NCBI RefSeq assembly: GCF_018687095.1
Contig: NZ_CP061286.1
Coordinates: 1,364,001-1,428,000 of the forward strand
Reading direction: 5' to 3'
Origin: Polynucleobacter sp. MWH-UH25E
GTDB lineage: Bacteria; Pseudomonadota; Gammaproteobacteria; Burkholderiales; Burkholderiaceae
DNA length: 64,000 bases
A model generated the notes under the pieces. It made no database searches and was not told where the DNA came from. It saw nothing but the letters and a program-made list of their open reading frames with translations. The first letter of the stretch is position 1. Every line of letters starts with the position of its first letter. Below are positions 54,414-64,000 of this stretch, piece after piece. The position numbers and the translations under genes were made by a program.

Positions 54414-55172
54414 TTATTCTTTAAGCCATTCTTTAATGGCGCCAAGATCCCGTTTTGTATCAGTATTGCCACCAACATCAGTGGGCGTATTGCTGAACTT
54501 AGCAAGTGCTTTTTCTAGTTGAGCGATCTTCGCCTCTTGTTCAATTGTTGCATCGATTAAGCCTTTGAGGGCCATAGATACAGGGTCATCCACGTTTGGT
54601 GTAACGCCATATGCAGAAAAATATTCTTTAGTCTTGCTATCAGCGCTTTGCGGTAAATCTGGGTGCAGAATACGCGCAGGTATACCAACCGCAGTAGCGC
54701 CAGCTGGAATTTCTTTAAGAACAACCGCATTCGAACCAATGCGCGCACCATCTCCGACTGTGAAGCCACCAAGCACTTTTGCACCAGCACTAACAACAAC
54801 GCCTTTGCCTAAAGTAGGATGACGCTTTACGCCTTTATAGAGGGATGTGCCACCTAAGGTAACACCTTGATAAATTGTGCAGTCATCACCAATTTCAGTG
54901 GTTTCACCAATCACGATTCCTAGTCCATGATCTAAAAATACGCGACGACCAATCTTTGCGCCGGGATGGATTTCAATACCGGTAATTAACCTGGAGAACA
55001 TCGATAGAAATCGGGCAATCCACTTCAAGCCAAGATTCCAAAAAAAATGCGAGACACGATGCAACCACACTGCATGTAAACCCGGGTAGCAAGTAATCAC
55101 CTCAAGACGGTTTCTCGCGGCCGGATCCCGGATGATGATGGAGTCGACTTGGTCGAATAGTGAATTAAACAT
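54414..55172 (-). CDS. cysE: serine O-acetyltransferase
   Basis: A 252-residue protein with an N-terminal helical segment and a left-handed parallel beta-helix of hexapeptide repeats (IEIHPGAKIGRRVFLDHGLG, IGDDCTIYQGVTLGG, and others). Active-site HPG and DHG histidine motifs are clear. It makes O-acetylserine, the carbon skeleton for cysteine. The C-terminal tail of about 65 residues beyond the repeats includes a coiled coil (IEQEAKIAQLEKALAKF), longer than in E. coli; its role in feedback or complex formation with cysteine synthase is not clear. It is preceded in the same direction by trmJ. Confidence 0.92.
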   Translation of the reverse strand: MFNSLFDQVDSIIIRDPAARNRLEVITCYPGLHAVWLHRVSHFFWNLGLKWIARFLSMFSRLITGIEIHPGAKIGRRVFLDHGLGIVIGETTEIGDDCTIYQGVTLGGTSLYKGVKRHPTLGKGVVVSAGAKVLGGFTVGDGARIGSNAVVLKEIPAGATAVGIPARILHPDLPQSADSKTKEYFSAYGVTPNVDDPVSMALKGLIDATIEQEAKIAQLEKALAKFSNTPTDVGGNTDTKRDLGAIKEWLKE

Positions 55173-55195
55173 AGATAGATTTTAACGGGGCTAGA

Positions 55196-55945
55196 TTATT
55201 TTCTCAGGAGCATCTGTTTTGCTATGCCCCGCAAAAGATCAATTTCCTCTTTGCGAAGTCTACTGCGCGCAAATAGGGCTTCGAGTCGAGGCATCAATTT
55301 TTTTGGATTGGCCGGATTGAGGTAGCCAATAGCTTCTAGACCCTCCCTCCAATGCTCTAGCATTGCAGTAACTGCGGCTGGGTCGGCTAAATCTACCCCA
55401 GAGTCGCGATTTTTAGAAGCATCACCAATACCTGGGCTTTGAAGTACTTGTCTCAGGGTGTAGGCGCAAACCATGATGGCCTGTGCCAGATTAAGGGATG
55501 GGTAGTCTGGGTTAGCATCGAGCCATACGCGATGGGTGCATAAGGATAAGTGGTGATTTTCTAGTCCAGTTCTTTCTGGGCCAAAAACTAGGGCGGTTTT
55601 TCCTTGATTTTGAGTGTTTTCAGAAATCAAACTTAGAGCAGAATGCCAATCCAATGCTGGCGGCCCGAATTCTCGATCTCTGCTAGTAAGACCTAGTACT
55701 AAGGAGTATCCCTCCACGGATTGACCAAGCGACGAATGTTCAATCGCTGAATCTAGGAGATCGACCGCACCACTGGCAAGGGCAATCGCTTCAGGTTCCT
55801 TAGTAATCCTCTGAATTTTGGGCTTAATCAAATGTAAATCTTGAAAACCCATTGTTTTCATGGCTCTGGCAGCCGATCCTGCATTACCCGGGTGGCTAGT
55901 TTCCACCAGTATCCATCGCAGCAAATGGGCTGAATCAATGTTCAT
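55196..55945 (-). CDS. trmJ: tRNA (cytidine/uridine-2'-O)-methyltransferase TrmJ
   Basis: A 249-residue SPOUT-family methyltransferase. The trefoil-knot motifs are ILVETSHPGNAGSAARAMKT near the N-terminus, LVFGPERTGLENHHLSLC and YPSLNLAQAIMVCAYTLR at the knot. It modifies position 32 of tRNAs. The C-terminal part (residues 160-249) is the dimerisation extension of bacterial TrmJ. It lies 23 bp upstream of cysE on the same strand. It is divergent from suhB. Confidence 0.92.
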   Translation of the reverse strand: MNIDSAHLLRWILVETSHPGNAGSAARAMKTMGFQDLHLIKPKIQRITKEPEAIALASGAVDLLDSAIEHSSLGQSVEGYSLVLGLTSRDREFGPPALDWHSALSLISENTQNQGKTALVFGPERTGLENHHLSLCTHRVWLDANPDYPSLNLAQAIMVCAYTLRQVLQSPGIGDASKNRDSGVDLADPAAVTAMLEHWREGLEAIGYLNPANPKKLMPRLEALFARSRLRKEEIDLLRGIAKQMLLRK

Positions 55946-56065
55946 GGTTTAGGTATCAAGAGGTAAATGGGGTAAATCGTTTAGAATCATAGTATTAGCT
56001 TTGTATTGTCATGCACTTTCGGCAATATTTCAGCCTTGTTCTTATTTAATTTGTCCATCCATACT

Positions 56066-56854
56066 ATGCATCCCATGTTAAATGTGGCCGTAAAGGCCGC
56101 CCGTCGCGCAGGAACCGTTATCAATCGTGCATCTCTAAATTTAGAGAGACTGCAGGTGGATCGCAAACAGCACAATGATTTTGTGACTGAGGTGGACAAA
56201 GCTGCCGAAGCAGCCATTATTGAGACCTTGAGCGAGGCTTATCCAACGCATGGTTTTTTGGCTGAAGAGACAGGTGAACAAAACATTAATGCCGAAAACG
56301 TTTGGATTATTGATCCATTGGATGGCACAACTAATTTCATACACGGCTTTCCTCAATACGCAGTTTCTATTGCATTAGCAGTAAACGGCATCACTCAGCA
56401 AGCTGTTGTGTATGACCCAAATCGTGATGAATTATTTACCGCAACTCGTGGTGCAGGCGCATATTTGGATCGCCGCCGTCTAAGGGTTGCTACGCAAGAT
56501 CGATTAAGTAATTCATTGATCGGTACTGGCTTCCCTTATCGTGAAGATCAAGACTTAGAAAAGTACTTAAAAATATTTGCCGAGATGTCACGTCAGTGTG
56601 CTGGCTTGCGTCGACCAGGAGCAGCATCATTGGACTTGGCTTATGTCGCAGCCGGTCGTTACGATGGTTTCTTTGAGAGCGATCTAAAACCTTGGGATAT
56701 GGCAGCAGGCGCTTTGCTTGTGACCGAAGCTGGTGGTTTGATTGGCAACTATCGTGGAGAAGAGGGCTTCCTCAAGAGCGGTGAAGTCATGGCCGCCAAT
56801 CCAAGAATTTATGCACAAATGGTGCAGTGTCTCTCTAAATACTCTGCCTGCTAA
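56066..56854 (+). CDS. suhB: inositol-1-monophosphatase SuhB-like
   Basis: A 262-residue FIG-family phosphatase. The metal motif is [16 protein letters not shown] and the second site is [19 protein letters not shown]. The start at 56066 ([16 protein letters not shown]) matches SuhB length; an upstream in-frame start adds about 20 unlike residues. E. coli SuhB both hydrolyses inositol phosphate and takes part in rRNA antitermination with Nus factors. It is divergent from trmJ, the same neighbour pair as in E. coli, and converges on lpxH. Confidence 0.92.
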   Translation: MHPMLNVAVKAARRAGTVINRASLNLERLQVDRKQHNDFVTEVDKAAEAAIIETLSEAYPTHGFLAEETGEQNINAENVWIIDPLDGTTNFIHGFPQYAVSIALAVNGITQQAVVYDPNRDELFTATRGAGAYLDRRRLRVATQDRLSNSLIGTGFPYREDQDLEKYLKIFAEMSRQCAGLRRPGAASLDLAYVAAGRYDGFFESDLKPWDMAAGALLVTEAGGLIGNYRGEEGFLKSGEVMAANPRIYAQMVQCLSKYSAC

Positions 56855-56875
56855 GCTTTAACTTCCATTTAACTA

Positions 56876-57664
56876 CTAGGCCTTAATTAAATCAATCGCA
56901 CGCACGCCTTGCGCGTTGATTAGTAGGGCGTTTGCTCGTGGAGCAGTTGCTTCGGGGTGATCTAGGTCCCAGTCTGAAAGAACCCAGCGTTCCCAAGACT
57001 GACTTCCTAGAGACTCCTGGTGATGTGATGGTCTATGCGTATGACCATGAATTAATATTTCGCCAGAATGTTCTCGCAGGATTGCGGCACAAGCCTCTTT
57101 AGTGACATCCGTCTTTATTTTATTCTGCTGATAGGATGCTTGGGCGCCACGCGCGTAGTTAGTGTGACTATTCATGCGCAATTGGTTGGCAACTGCACGT
57201 CTCCAAGTAATTGGTAAAGCGAGAAATAATTTTTGCAGCCAAGATTTTCTAACCCAGCCGCGAAATATTTGATAGCCAATATCAGCGGTACATAGTGCGT
57301 CACCATGGGAAAGTAGGTATTTATTGCCAGCAATTTCCACCGGTGAAGGATCGGCCAGTAAAGTCATACCGGTTTTTTTCAGGAACGCAGAGCCCACTAG
57401 AAAATCCCGGTTACCGTGGATGTAGTAGGTCTTAACCTTGTTTGATAGGTTGGAGAGAGCCTGCTTTACCTCATGCTGAAAGGGAGAGTGACTTGCCGCA
57501 TCATCACCAACCCAGTATTCAAAGAGGTCCCCCAATATAAAGACAGCCTCCGCTTGGGAGGTATCTTTTTCGCAGAAGTCAAAAAAACGTTGCGCCGTCA
57601 AAGGCATTGACGGCGTCAAATGAAGATCTGAAATGAGCAGTGCGCTCGCGTGTTGCGGGATCAT
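56876..57664 (-). CDS. lpxH: UDP-2,3-diacylglucosamine diphosphatase
   Basis: A 262-residue calcineurin-like phosphoesterase. The metal motifs in order are [40 protein letters not shown] and [13 protein letters not shown]. This full set marks LpxH, the lipid A enzyme releasing UMP to give lipid X. Its start overlaps the ppiB stop by 4 bp (ATGA), so it is translated with ppiB. The ppiB-lpxH pair is also found in E. coli. Confidence 0.93.
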   Translation of the reverse strand: MIPQHASALLISDLHLTPSMPLTAQRFFDFCEKDTSQAEAVFILGDLFEYWVGDDAASHSPFQHEVKQALSNLSNKVKTYYIHGNRDFLVGSAFLKKTGMTLLADPSPVEIAGNKYLLSHGDALCTADIGYQIFRGWVRKSWLQKLFLALPITWRRAVANQLRMNSHTNYARGAQASYQQNKIKTDVTKEACAAILREHSGEILIHGHTHRPSHHQESLGSQSWERWVLSDWDLDHPEATAPRANALLINAQGVRAIDLIKA

Positions 57665-58164
57665 TCCTCGAGAACGGTCGCTTTCTCAATGACGACATCT
57701 TCAGTTGGAACGTCTTGATGAAAGCCTGCATTACCAGTTTTCACCTTGCGTATAGCGTCAACAACATCCATGCCATCGCTTACCTTGCCAAATACTGCAT
57801 AGCCCCAGCCTTGAGCATTCGGTGCGGTGTGGTTCAAAAAATCGTTGTTATTAACGTTGATAAAAAATTGCGCAGTCGCAGAGTGGGGGTCGCTAGTGCG
57901 GGCCATGGCAATCGTGCCACGTTCATTTTTAAGACCATTGTTGGCCTCATTTTCAATCTCAGCACCTGTTGGTTTTTGTTTCATGCCAGGAGCCATGCCG
58001 CCACCTTGAATCATGAAGTTATCAATCACGCGATGGAAGATCGTACCGTCGTAGTGACCGCTTTTTACATACTGCAAAAAATTGGCAACGCTTTTTGGTG
58101 CCTTAGCAGAATCGAGAGTGAGGGTGATATCACCCTTATTGGTTTTTAGGAGTGCCTTCGCCAT
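57661..58164 (-). CDS. ppiB: peptidyl-prolyl cis-trans isomerase B (cyclophilin)
   Basis: A 167-residue cyclophilin with no signal peptide, so cytoplasmic. The active-site pattern [15 protein letters not shown] and TAQFFIN are present; [16 protein letters not shown] lies near the C-terminus. It isomerises prolyl bonds. The start lies 29 bp inside the 3' end of the upstream TPR lipoprotein gene, and the stop overlaps lpxH, making a tightly coupled three-gene run. Confidence 0.94.
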   Translation of the reverse strand: MAKALLKTNKGDITLTLDSAKAPKSVANFLQYVKSGHYDGTIFHRVIDNFMIQGGGMAPGMKQKPTGAEIENEANNGLKNERGTIAMARTSDPHSATAQFFINVNNNDFLNHTAPNAQGWGYAVFGKVSDGMDVVDAIRKVKTGNAGFHQDVPTEDVVIEKATVLEE

Positions 58165-58993
58165 TGCTTGATTTACCTTCTAATGTGTTAGTGGAAGAAT
58201 TTGATGCAGGATTAACAGTGTTATTGATACCTTTGGTTTGTGGCTTCAATAGGTTCAATAAGAATTTAGCGCGATTGGAATATAGACGCTGATTTAACTG
58301 GGTATTGGCAGCCGCGTCTTCATAGGCTTTTGCACCAAGGCGAACATAGACTTCACCTAAGTTCGCAGCAGCAAGGCTATAGCTCGGTCTGAGCTTAAGT
58401 GCTAACTCAAGATAATCGCGCGCCTCGATCCATTTGCCTTGGTTGGCGGCAATTGCTGCGAGATTATTGTAGGGTTCTGGCAGTTCTGGAAATTGTTGGG
58501 TAATTTCAATTAAGGTTTTTTTGGCACCATCGAAGTCACGTAATTCAATCTGTAAACGTGCTTTTACATAACGCAGTTGCACATTACGTGGAGTCTTTTT
58601 CAGTTGATCATTAATTGCATTAATTGCATCTTGGTATTTGCGTGCTTTGACGAGCTTTTCAATATCCGACGGCACTGCATTTTTAGTAACCGGATCTGGT
58701 TCAATAATCAGAAATGATAAAAAGGGAACGCCAACGGTTTCCGATAGCTCCGGATTCAATGGACCATAAGGAGCATCGGTAGAAAGGCGTGGTGGGTCCC
58801 CTGGGCCATAGCCACCTAGATAAGGTTGCGTTTGAGCCTCTGGAGACTTTGCTTCTTGTTTATTGAGTGCCGCAATTTGAGAATCAGCAAGCTGCTGTGC
58901 TGGAGTGCTACAGCCAATAAGTGATGCTACAGCAATAAAAATGGCTAATGCCCTGAAAGGGCTTGAAAACTGTACTTTTCGGGACTCAAACAT
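58136..58993 (-). CDS. TPR-repeat lipoprotein
   Basis: A 285-residue protein when started at the ATG at 58993, which gives a usual lipoprotein signal with lipobox SLIGC and the lipidated cysteine at C28; a start 27 bases upstream only lengthens the signal. After a Pro/Gly-rich stretch ([16 protein letters not shown]), residues 105-240 form about three tetratricopeptide repeats ([60 protein letters not shown]). The tail is Asn/Ser-rich. It may act as a periplasmic scaffold. The function is not known. Confidence 0.82.
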   Translation of the reverse strand: MFESRKVQFSSPFRALAIFIAVASLIGCSTPAQQLADSQIAALNKQEAKSPEAQTQPYLGGYGPGDPPRLSTDAPYGPLNPELSETVGVPFLSFLIIEPDPVTKNAVPSDIEKLVKARKYQDAINAINDQLKKTPRNVQLRYVKARLQIELRDFDGAKKTLIEITQQFPELPEPYNNLAAIAANQGKWIEARDYLELALKLRPSYSLAAANLGEVYVRLGAKAYEDAAANTQLNQRLYSNRAKFLLNLLKPQTKGINNTVNPASNSSTNTLEGKSSNGEGTPKNQ

Positions 58994-59081
58994 AGGGCTG
59001 ACGGTGAAAAACTGGCTCATTCGATATACTCAGCGCTCAGTCTAACAAATTAGCACCGCCTTACCCCTCCCTTAATGCCCT

Positions 59082-60503
59082 ATGCTGCAAATCTATAACA
59101 CCCTTAACCGTTCTAAGCAGGTTTTTAAGCCCATCAAGCCAGGTAAGGTAAAGATGTATGTCTGCGGCATGACAGTCTATGACTTTTGCCATATTGGTCA
59201 TGCTAGGGTCATGATTGTCTTTGATATGGTCGTTCGCTGGTTGAGGGCGAGTGGATATGAAGTGCTTTATGTTCGCAATATCACGGACATCGACGACAAA
59301 ATTATTAATCGCGCATTAGAGAATGGCGAGCCAATTTCGGCTTTAACAAATCGCTTCATTGACGCTATGCATGCCGATTCGGATGAATTGGGCCTAATGC
59401 ATCCAGATAAAGAGCCACGCGCAACAGACTACATAAAGCAAATGCAGGGAATGATTGGTAAGCTTATTGAAAATGAGCTTGCTTATCAGGCGGAAGATGG
59501 TGATGTGAACTTTGCAGTTCGCTTGCTTCCTCGTTATGGCCAACTTTCTGGCAAAACTTTAGATGAATTAAACGCGGGTGAACGTGTAGCGGTTGGTGGC
59601 GGCAAACGCGATCCACTCGACTTTGTGTTGTGGAAGAGTGCTAAGCCCGAAGAGCCGGCTGATACACGTTGGGCATCTCCTTGGGGTGAAGGCAGACCGG
59701 GCTGGCACATTGAGTGCTCAGCCATGTCATGCGACTTGCTAGGTGAACATTTTGACATTCATGGCGGTGGCGCCGACTTGCAGTTTCCTCATCATGAGAA
59801 TGAGATTGCCCAAAGCGAAGGGGCTTTATATGGCCAGAATCGCAAAGAGAGTGATGCTCCATTTGTAAATTATTGGATGCATAACGGACATATTCGTGTA
59901 AACGAAGAGAAGATGTCTAAATCATTGGGCAATTTCTTTTTGATTCGGGATGTACTTAAAAGCTTTGATCCAGAGGTATTGAGATTCTTCATGCTCAAAG
60001 CACATTACCGTAGTCCAATTAATTACAGTGATGCGCAATTAGAAGAGGCGCGGTCTGGCTTAGTGCGTTTATATACCGCACTTGCTCATGCGCCAACGGC
60101 CAGCAACCCTTCATTAGATGTTGAGAGTCTTTGGGTCCAGCGCTTTACTGAGGCGATGAATGATGATTTCAATACGCCAGAGGCAATAGCTGTTCTGTTT
60201 GAGCTGGCAAGTGAAGTAAATCGTGCCCAAGGTCAAGATAAAGTTGCTCTAGCTGCGACCCTTAAGTCACTTGGCGGCATCCTTAATTTCTTACAAAGAG
60301 ATCCAACCGCATTCTTGCAAATGGGATCAAAGAATGATGGAGAGCTGCAAGCGCAAGATATTGAAGATCAAATCGCTGCACGTGCTGCAGCTAAACAAGC
60401 GAAAGAATTTACTAAAGCAGATCTCATTAGAAAGACCTTGCTTGAGCAAGGTATCGTTTTGGAAGACAAGCCGGGCGGCATTACTGAATGGCGTAGAGCG
60501 TAG
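59082..60503 (+). CDS. cysS: cysteine-tRNA ligase
   Basis: A 473-residue class I synthetase. Zinc-ligand and HIGH region is [17 protein letters not shown], further zinc ligands lie in [13 protein letters not shown] and [12 protein letters not shown], and [10 protein letters not shown] is the second signature. It charges tRNA-Cys. It is divergent from the TPR lipoprotein gene, and the next gene's GTG start begins at the last base of its stop codon, so the two are coupled. Confidence 0.95.
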   Translation: MLQIYNTLNRSKQVFKPIKPGKVKMYVCGMTVYDFCHIGHARVMIVFDMVVRWLRASGYEVLYVRNITDIDDKIINRALENGEPISALTNRFIDAMHADSDELGLMHPDKEPRATDYIKQMQGMIGKLIENELAYQAEDGDVNFAVRLLPRYGQLSGKTLDELNAGERVAVGGGKRDPLDFVLWKSAKPEEPADTRWASPWGEGRPGWHIECSAMSCDLLGEHFDIHGGGADLQFPHHENEIAQSEGALYGQNRKESDAPFVNYWMHNGHIRVNEEKMSKSLGNFFLIRDVLKSFDPEVLRFFMLKAHYRSPINYSDAQLEEARSGLVRLYTALAHAPTASNPSLDVESLWVQRFTEAMNDDFNTPEAIAVLFELASEVNRAQGQDKVALAATLKSLGGILNFLQRDPTAFLQMGSKNDGELQAQDIEDQIAARAAAKQAKEFTKADLIRKTLLEQGIVLEDKPGGITEWRRA

Positions 60504-61159
60504 TGTCGACCGCAAAAGAAAAAGTTGCATCAATTGGTGGCGCCCCAGATTATTGGGAGCAAGCTTGTCGTGATTTAATGAAACAAGATCGCATCATGAA
60601 AAAAATCATTCCCAAATATGGCTCTGGTTTTTTGGTTACACGAGGCGATGCATTTACAACTCTCGCAAGAGCGATTGTGGGTCAGCAAATTTCTGTAGCG
60701 GCAGCCCAAGCAGTTTGGGATCGTGTTCTTGTCGCCAGCAAGAAAAAGATGAATCCCAAAAATATCTTAGCTTTATCGGTTGAGGAATTGCGCGCTGCGG
60801 GTTTATCTGGGCGCAAGGTCGAATACATTCGGGATTTGGCTGATCACTTTGATTCTGGACGTCTTCATGCCAATCAATGGAAAAACATGGATGATGAGAG
60901 CGTTATTCAAGAATTGAGCGCTATTCGGGGTATTGGGCGCTGGACCGCGGAAATGTTCCTCATTTTTAACCTGATTCGCCCCAATATCCTTCCTTTGGAT
61001 GATGTGGGGCTAATTAAGGCCATTTCCCTCAATTACTTTAGTGGCGAGCCTGTAAGCCGCCATGAGGCTAGAGAGGTAGCGGCTAATTGGGCCCCATGGC
61101 GAACGGTTGCTACATGGTATTTGTGGAGAAGTATCGACCCCATTCCAGTTGAATATTAA
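60503..61159 (+). CDS. DNA-3-methyladenine glycosylase (AlkA-like HhH-GPD)
   Basis: A 218-residue HhH-GPD-fold glycosylase. The helix-hairpin-helix is LSAIRGIGRWTAEMFLIF and the catalytic aspartate follows in NILPLDDVGLIKA, the AlkA arrangement; no Fe-S cysteines are seen. It would remove alkylated purines from DNA by base excision. The start is GTG overlapping the cysS stop (TAGTG). It lacks the N-terminal TBP-like domain of E. coli AlkA, so it is the short version common in other bacteria. Confidence 0.88.
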   Translation: MSTAKEKVASIGGAPDYWEQACRDLMKQDRIMKKIIPKYGSGFLVTRGDAFTTLARAIVGQQISVAAAQAVWDRVLVASKKKMNPKNILALSVEELRAAGLSGRKVEYIRDLADHFDSGRLHANQWKNMDDESVIQELSAIRGIGRWTAEMFLIFNLIRPNILPLDDVGLIKAISLNYFSGEPVSRHEAREVAANWAPWRTVATWYLWRSIDPIPVEY

Positions 61160-61168
61160 AATCAGACT

Positions 61169-62140
61169 ATGAAAACGACTTTCCTGGATTTTGAGCAGCA
61201 AATCGCCGAATTAGAGTCAAAGATTGAAGAGCTGCGTTTTGTGCAAGATGAATCATCGGTGGACATATCCGATGAGATCAAAACACTTTCTGAAAAAAGT
61301 CTGCAGCTTACTAAAGATGTTTATGCCAATTTAACTCCATGGCAAGTCTCTCAAGTTGCACGACATCCTCAAAGACCATACACACTAGATTATGTAGGCG
61401 CATTATTTACCGATTTCCATGAATTGCACGGTGATCGTACTTTTGCGGACGATCAATCCATCATTGGTGGTCTAGCGCGTTTTGATAATCAACCTTGTAT
61501 GGTGATCGGTCACCAAAAAGGTCGCGATACAAAAGAGCGCGCATTGCGAAACTTTGGCATGAGTCGTCCTGAAGGTTATCGCAAGGCAATGCGCTTAATG
61601 CGACTTGCGGAAAAATTTGGTATTCCAGTATTTACTTTTGTGGATACACCAGGTGCCTTTCCTGGAATAGATGCGGAAGAGCGCAATCAATCAGAAGCGA
61701 TTGGTCGCAATCTCTATGTTCAGGCTGAGTTAGAAGTTCCAATCATTGCTACCATTATTGGTGAGGGCGGTTCTGGAGGGGCTCTGGCGATTGCAATGGG
61801 TGACGTGGTTCTGATGCTGCAAAACTCTACCTATTCTGTGATTTCACCTGAGGGCTGCGCCTCGATTTTATGGAAGACTGCCGATAAGGCTTCAGAGGCG
61901 GCTGAACAGCTGGGCTTGACGGCTCAACGGTTAAAAGCGCTGGGTTTGATCGACAAAATTGTTGCCGAGCCTATTGGCGGCGCACATCGTGATTATGATG
62001 TGATGATGAGCAATATGCGCAAGGCGCTTGCTGAATCTCTCAATACTTTTGATGGCATGAAAACAGATGCGTTGCTTGAGCGTCGCCATGAGCGCCTAAT
62101 GAGTTATGGCAAGTTCAAGGAAGTCGCAGCTAAGTCCTAA
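61169..62140 (+). CDS. accA: acetyl-CoA carboxylase carboxyltransferase subunit alpha
   Basis: A 323-residue crotonase-fold subunit. The opening [20 protein letters not shown] is the usual coiled-coil N-terminus; the active core has [37 protein letters not shown] and [15 protein letters not shown]. With AccD it moves CO2 from biotin to acetyl-CoA for fatty acid synthesis. It follows the glycosylase gene by 9 bp and overlaps tilS by 35 bp, as often seen in betaproteobacteria. Confidence 0.95.
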   Translation: MKTTFLDFEQQIAELESKIEELRFVQDESSVDISDEIKTLSEKSLQLTKDVYANLTPWQVSQVARHPQRPYTLDYVGALFTDFHELHGDRTFADDQSIIGGLARFDNQPCMVIGHQKGRDTKERALRNFGMSRPEGYRKAMRLMRLAEKFGIPVFTFVDTPGAFPGIDAEERNQSEAIGRNLYVQAELEVPIIATIIGEGGSGGALAIAMGDVVLMLQNSTYSVISPEGCASILWKTADKASEAAEQLGLTAQRLKALGLIDKIVAEPIGGAHRDYDVMMSNMRKALAESLNTFDGMKTDALLERRHERLMSYGKFKEVAAKS

Positions 62141-63413
62141 ATCACCTAAACGAATTGCGGTCGCTTTAAGTGGCGGCCTCGATTCGGTGGTGTTGCTTGA
62201 TACGGTTTGTCGAGCACAAACTGAGAGCAAAAATTCTGCTCTAGAAATTTATGCTTTTCACATTCATCATGGCTTGCAAAAGCCGGCAGATGACTGGCTG
62301 CTTTTCTGCGAAAAGCTTGCAAAAAAATATCAAATTTACTTTGATTTTCGTCTGCTTCATCTTGGCGATCAAAAGATTGGTGGCAATGTTGAAGGACGAG
62401 CTCGTAAGGCACGGTATGAGGCTTTGGCAGAGCTTTGCGAGCAATATGGAATCGATGATTTGCTCTTAGCACACCATCAAAACGATCAAGCTGAGACCGT
62501 TCTCTTGCAGTTGCTGCGAGGATCTGGCGTTGCTGGATTGTCTGGAATGCCAAATACCCGCAAGTTGAAGACGCCAAATAAGGAAATTACTTTATGGCGA
62601 CCATTACTTAATCAAAGTCGCGCTGAATTAGAGTCTTATGCGAAAGAGCGTAATCTCAAGTGGGTAGAAGATCCAAGCAATCAAGACGATGTGTTTAAGC
62701 GCAATGCTATTCGCAAACAAATTATTCCTAGACTAGAACAACTCCAACCCGAAGCAGTGGCAAATCTTGCGAGAAGTGCCAACTTGATTGGCGAGTCTCA
62801 GGGCTTATTAGATCGCTTAGCTCAAATTGATGGCAAGACCATTTATCAAGAAGGCGTTATTTCCATAAAGCCATTAAAAGCTCTGGCAAAGTTCGATTTA
62901 CCGGCTGCAAATAATGTATTGCGTTATTGGCTAAAAATCAAAGGACTTTCTATGCCTTCACAAAAGAGGCTTGGTGCTTGGTGGCAAGATCTTGATTTGG
63001 TGAAGTCAGATGCGCAGTTAGAGTGGTTGCATGACGGTCAAATCATTCGACTTTGGAGGGGGCAGTTACAAGTTTCTGTAGAGTTGGATGGGGGGTGGAT
63101 TTTTCAACCAGTTCCAATCAGAAGTAAAAAACCAGGATTAAGTGCTACTTGGATCAAGAGGGCCCAAAAGGACGGCTTAATTTGTATTAAGGCGAGATCG
63201 GGCGCTGAAAAATTGCAGATCAAGGCGAATGCACCGCGCAGAACCCTCAAAAATCTATATCAAGAGAGTGATATTCCTCCCTGGCAGCGCCATGCGCCAC
63301 TTCTCTATATTGGTCAGGAGTTAATTGCTGTCGCTGGCGTGGGGGTAAGTTACCCGCATTTGGTTCATTCGGGGTCTAGGGTTTGGCCAGAGTGGCAGCA
63401 GACGTCAAACTAA
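62106..63413 (+). CDS. tilS: tRNA(Ile)-lysidine synthase
   Basis: A 435-residue N-type ATP pyrophosphatase. The PP-loop is [16 protein letters not shown], and [20 protein letters not shown] and [18 protein letters not shown] follow, as in TilS. The C-terminal tRNA-recognition domains (residues 220-435) are present. It converts C34 of tRNA-Ile to lysidine, so it reads AUA. The start inside accA (35-bp overlap) keeps the conserved opening. The ask gene follows 79 bp later. Confidence 0.93.
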   Translation: MASSRKSQLSPKSPKRIAVALSGGLDSVVLLDTVCRAQTESKNSALEIYAFHIHHGLQKPADDWLLFCEKLAKKYQIYFDFRLLHLGDQKIGGNVEGRARKARYEALAELCEQYGIDDLLLAHHQNDQAETVLLQLLRGSGVAGLSGMPNTRKLKTPNKEITLWRPLLNQSRAELESYAKERNLKWVEDPSNQDDVFKRNAIRKQIIPRLEQLQPEAVANLARSANLIGESQGLLDRLAQIDGKTIYQEGVISIKPLKALAKFDLPAANNVLRYWLKIKGLSMPSQKRLGAWWQDLDLVKSDAQLEWLHDGQIIRLWRGQLQVSVELDGGWIFQPVPIRSKKPGLSATWIKRAQKDGLICIKARSGAEKLQIKANAPRRTLKNLYQESDIPPWQRHAPLLYIGQELIAVAGVGVSYPHLVHSGSRVWPEWQQTSN

Positions 63414-63492
63414 GGCGTAAAACCCTGTAAAATATAGCCTTTTTAGATCATCAGGAATTATTTTCCTGTTTAACAAACGGCAAACAGTTTTT

Positions 63493-64000
63493 ATGGCTCT
63501 TATTGTTCATAAGTATGGCGGCACCTCAATGGGTTCAGTTGAACGCATTGCAAATGTTGCAAAGCGTGTTGCTAAATGGATGCGTGCTGGCCATCAAGTG
63601 GTGGTTGTGCCATCCGCTATGTCGGGCGAAACCAATCGGTTGCTAGGCCTGGCAAAAGAAATCAATCCAAATCCAAGTCCTCGTGAGCTTGATCAAATTG
63701 CTTCTACAGGTGAACAGGTTAGTTCTGGTCTATTAGCATTGGCTTTGATGAAAGAGGGTATTGATGCGGTTAGTTATGCCGGTTGGCAAGTAACCGTATA
63801 TACGGACTCCTCTTTTACTAAAGCGCGTATTAAAAGCATTGATAGCAAAAAGATTTTGAATGATCTAAACGCTGGTCGTGCAGTTGTTGTTACTGGATTT
63901 CAGGGTGTAGATCCAGAAGGCAATATCACTACATTAGGCCGTGGCGGCTCTGATACATCCGCGGTGGCTATGGCTGCTGCATTAAAAGCAGATGAGTGCC
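63493..64000 (+). CDS. aspartate kinase, N-terminal part (partial)
   Basis: The frame is open from the ATG at 63493 to the window end (169 residues). It starts [19 protein letters not shown], the aspartokinase KxGGTS nucleotide site, then has [15 protein letters not shown] and [13 protein letters not shown], the aspartate-binding motif. It phosphorylates aspartate for lysine, threonine and methionine. The regulatory ACT domains lie beyond the window, so the type cannot be checked. A short inverted repeat CAGGAA/TTCCTG (63452-63468) followed by three Ts lies in the gap before it. Confidence 0.9.
   Translation, partial: MALIVHKYGGTSMGSVERIANVAKRVAKWMRAGHQVVVVPSAMSGETNRLLGLAKEINPNPSPRELDQIASTGEQVSSGLLALALMKEGIDAVSYAGWQVTVYTDSSFTKARIKSIDSKKILNDLNAGRAVVVTGFQGVDPEGNITTLGRGGSDTSAVAMAAALKADEC

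Noticed and set aside
57640..58149. Long plus-strand open frame of 169 codons
   Set aside because: It lies wholly opposite ppiB, whose cyclophilin motifs are complete; the antisense product has no recognisable family.

Overview
The window looks like a piece of a betaproteobacterial chromosome from family Burkholderiaceae, most likely a freshwater Polynucleobacter or a close relative. This is an inference from gene content, from gene order (thrS-infC-rpmI-rplT-pheS-pheT-ihfA-merR-tRNA-Pro; odhA-odhB-lpdA-zapE), from the moderate GC content and from protein similarity; no search was run. Genes are densely packed with short gaps. I saw no insertion sequence, prophage, CRISPR array or rRNA operon. 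Two tRNA genes are present.

Region 1 (1-18 kb) is a sulfur-oxidation island. After the 3' end of a metZ-like gene and a small methyltransferase, a minus-strand run carries a type II sulfide:quinone oxidoreductase, a TauE/SafE exporter and a molybdate-type permease/ATPase pair (modB, modC, with no modA). It is divergent from a long plus-strand run: a persulfide dioxygenase, soxC-soxD-soxY-soxZ-soxA-soxX-soxB, a DsrE-like protein, a SoxH-like metallo-hydrolase, a small c-type cytochrome, three consecutive YeeE/YedE-type sulfur transporters and a DUF442 sulfurtransferase. A thioesterase and mnmH follow. Together these would oxidise sulfide and thiosulfate through the periplasmic Sox complex with SoxCD (complete oxidation to sulfate), handle persulfide in the cytoplasm, move sulfur species across the membrane and supply molybdenum for SoxC.

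Region 2 (18-31 kb) is general metabolism: glutaryl-CoA dehydrogenase, a queuosine-precursor transporter, the ABC-F protein YbiT, a DUF1289 protein, a COG3146 acyltransferase-like protein, glyoxalase I, ETF-ubiquinone oxidoreductase, a two-subunit 3-oxoacid CoA-transferase, a striking single-ORF fusion of a CDF metal transporter with an alpha/beta hydrolase, and relA.

Region 3 (31-40 kb) is the translation cluster (tRNA-Val, thrS, infC with a non-canonical AUC start, rpmI, rplT, pheS, pheT, ihfA, a MerR-type regulator, tRNA-Pro), then a thioesterase and an H-NS-like protein.

Region 4 (39.6-50 kb) has a regulator with an excisionase-type HTH and a receiver-like domain, divergent from the 2-oxoglutarate dehydrogenase operon (odhA, odhB, lpdA), whose long structured leader may be the sucA RNA motif. 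zapE, a PHP phosphoesterase, trpS and a methyltransferase follow.

Region 5 (50-64 kb) holds dapA-bamC, an Ala/Pro-rich mini-lipoprotein, a RoxA-like oxygenase, a SlyD-like isomerase, cysE, trmJ, suhB, lpxH-ppiB-TPR lipoprotein, cysS, a 3-methyladenine DNA glycosylase, accA, tilS and the start of an aspartokinase gene that runs off the window.
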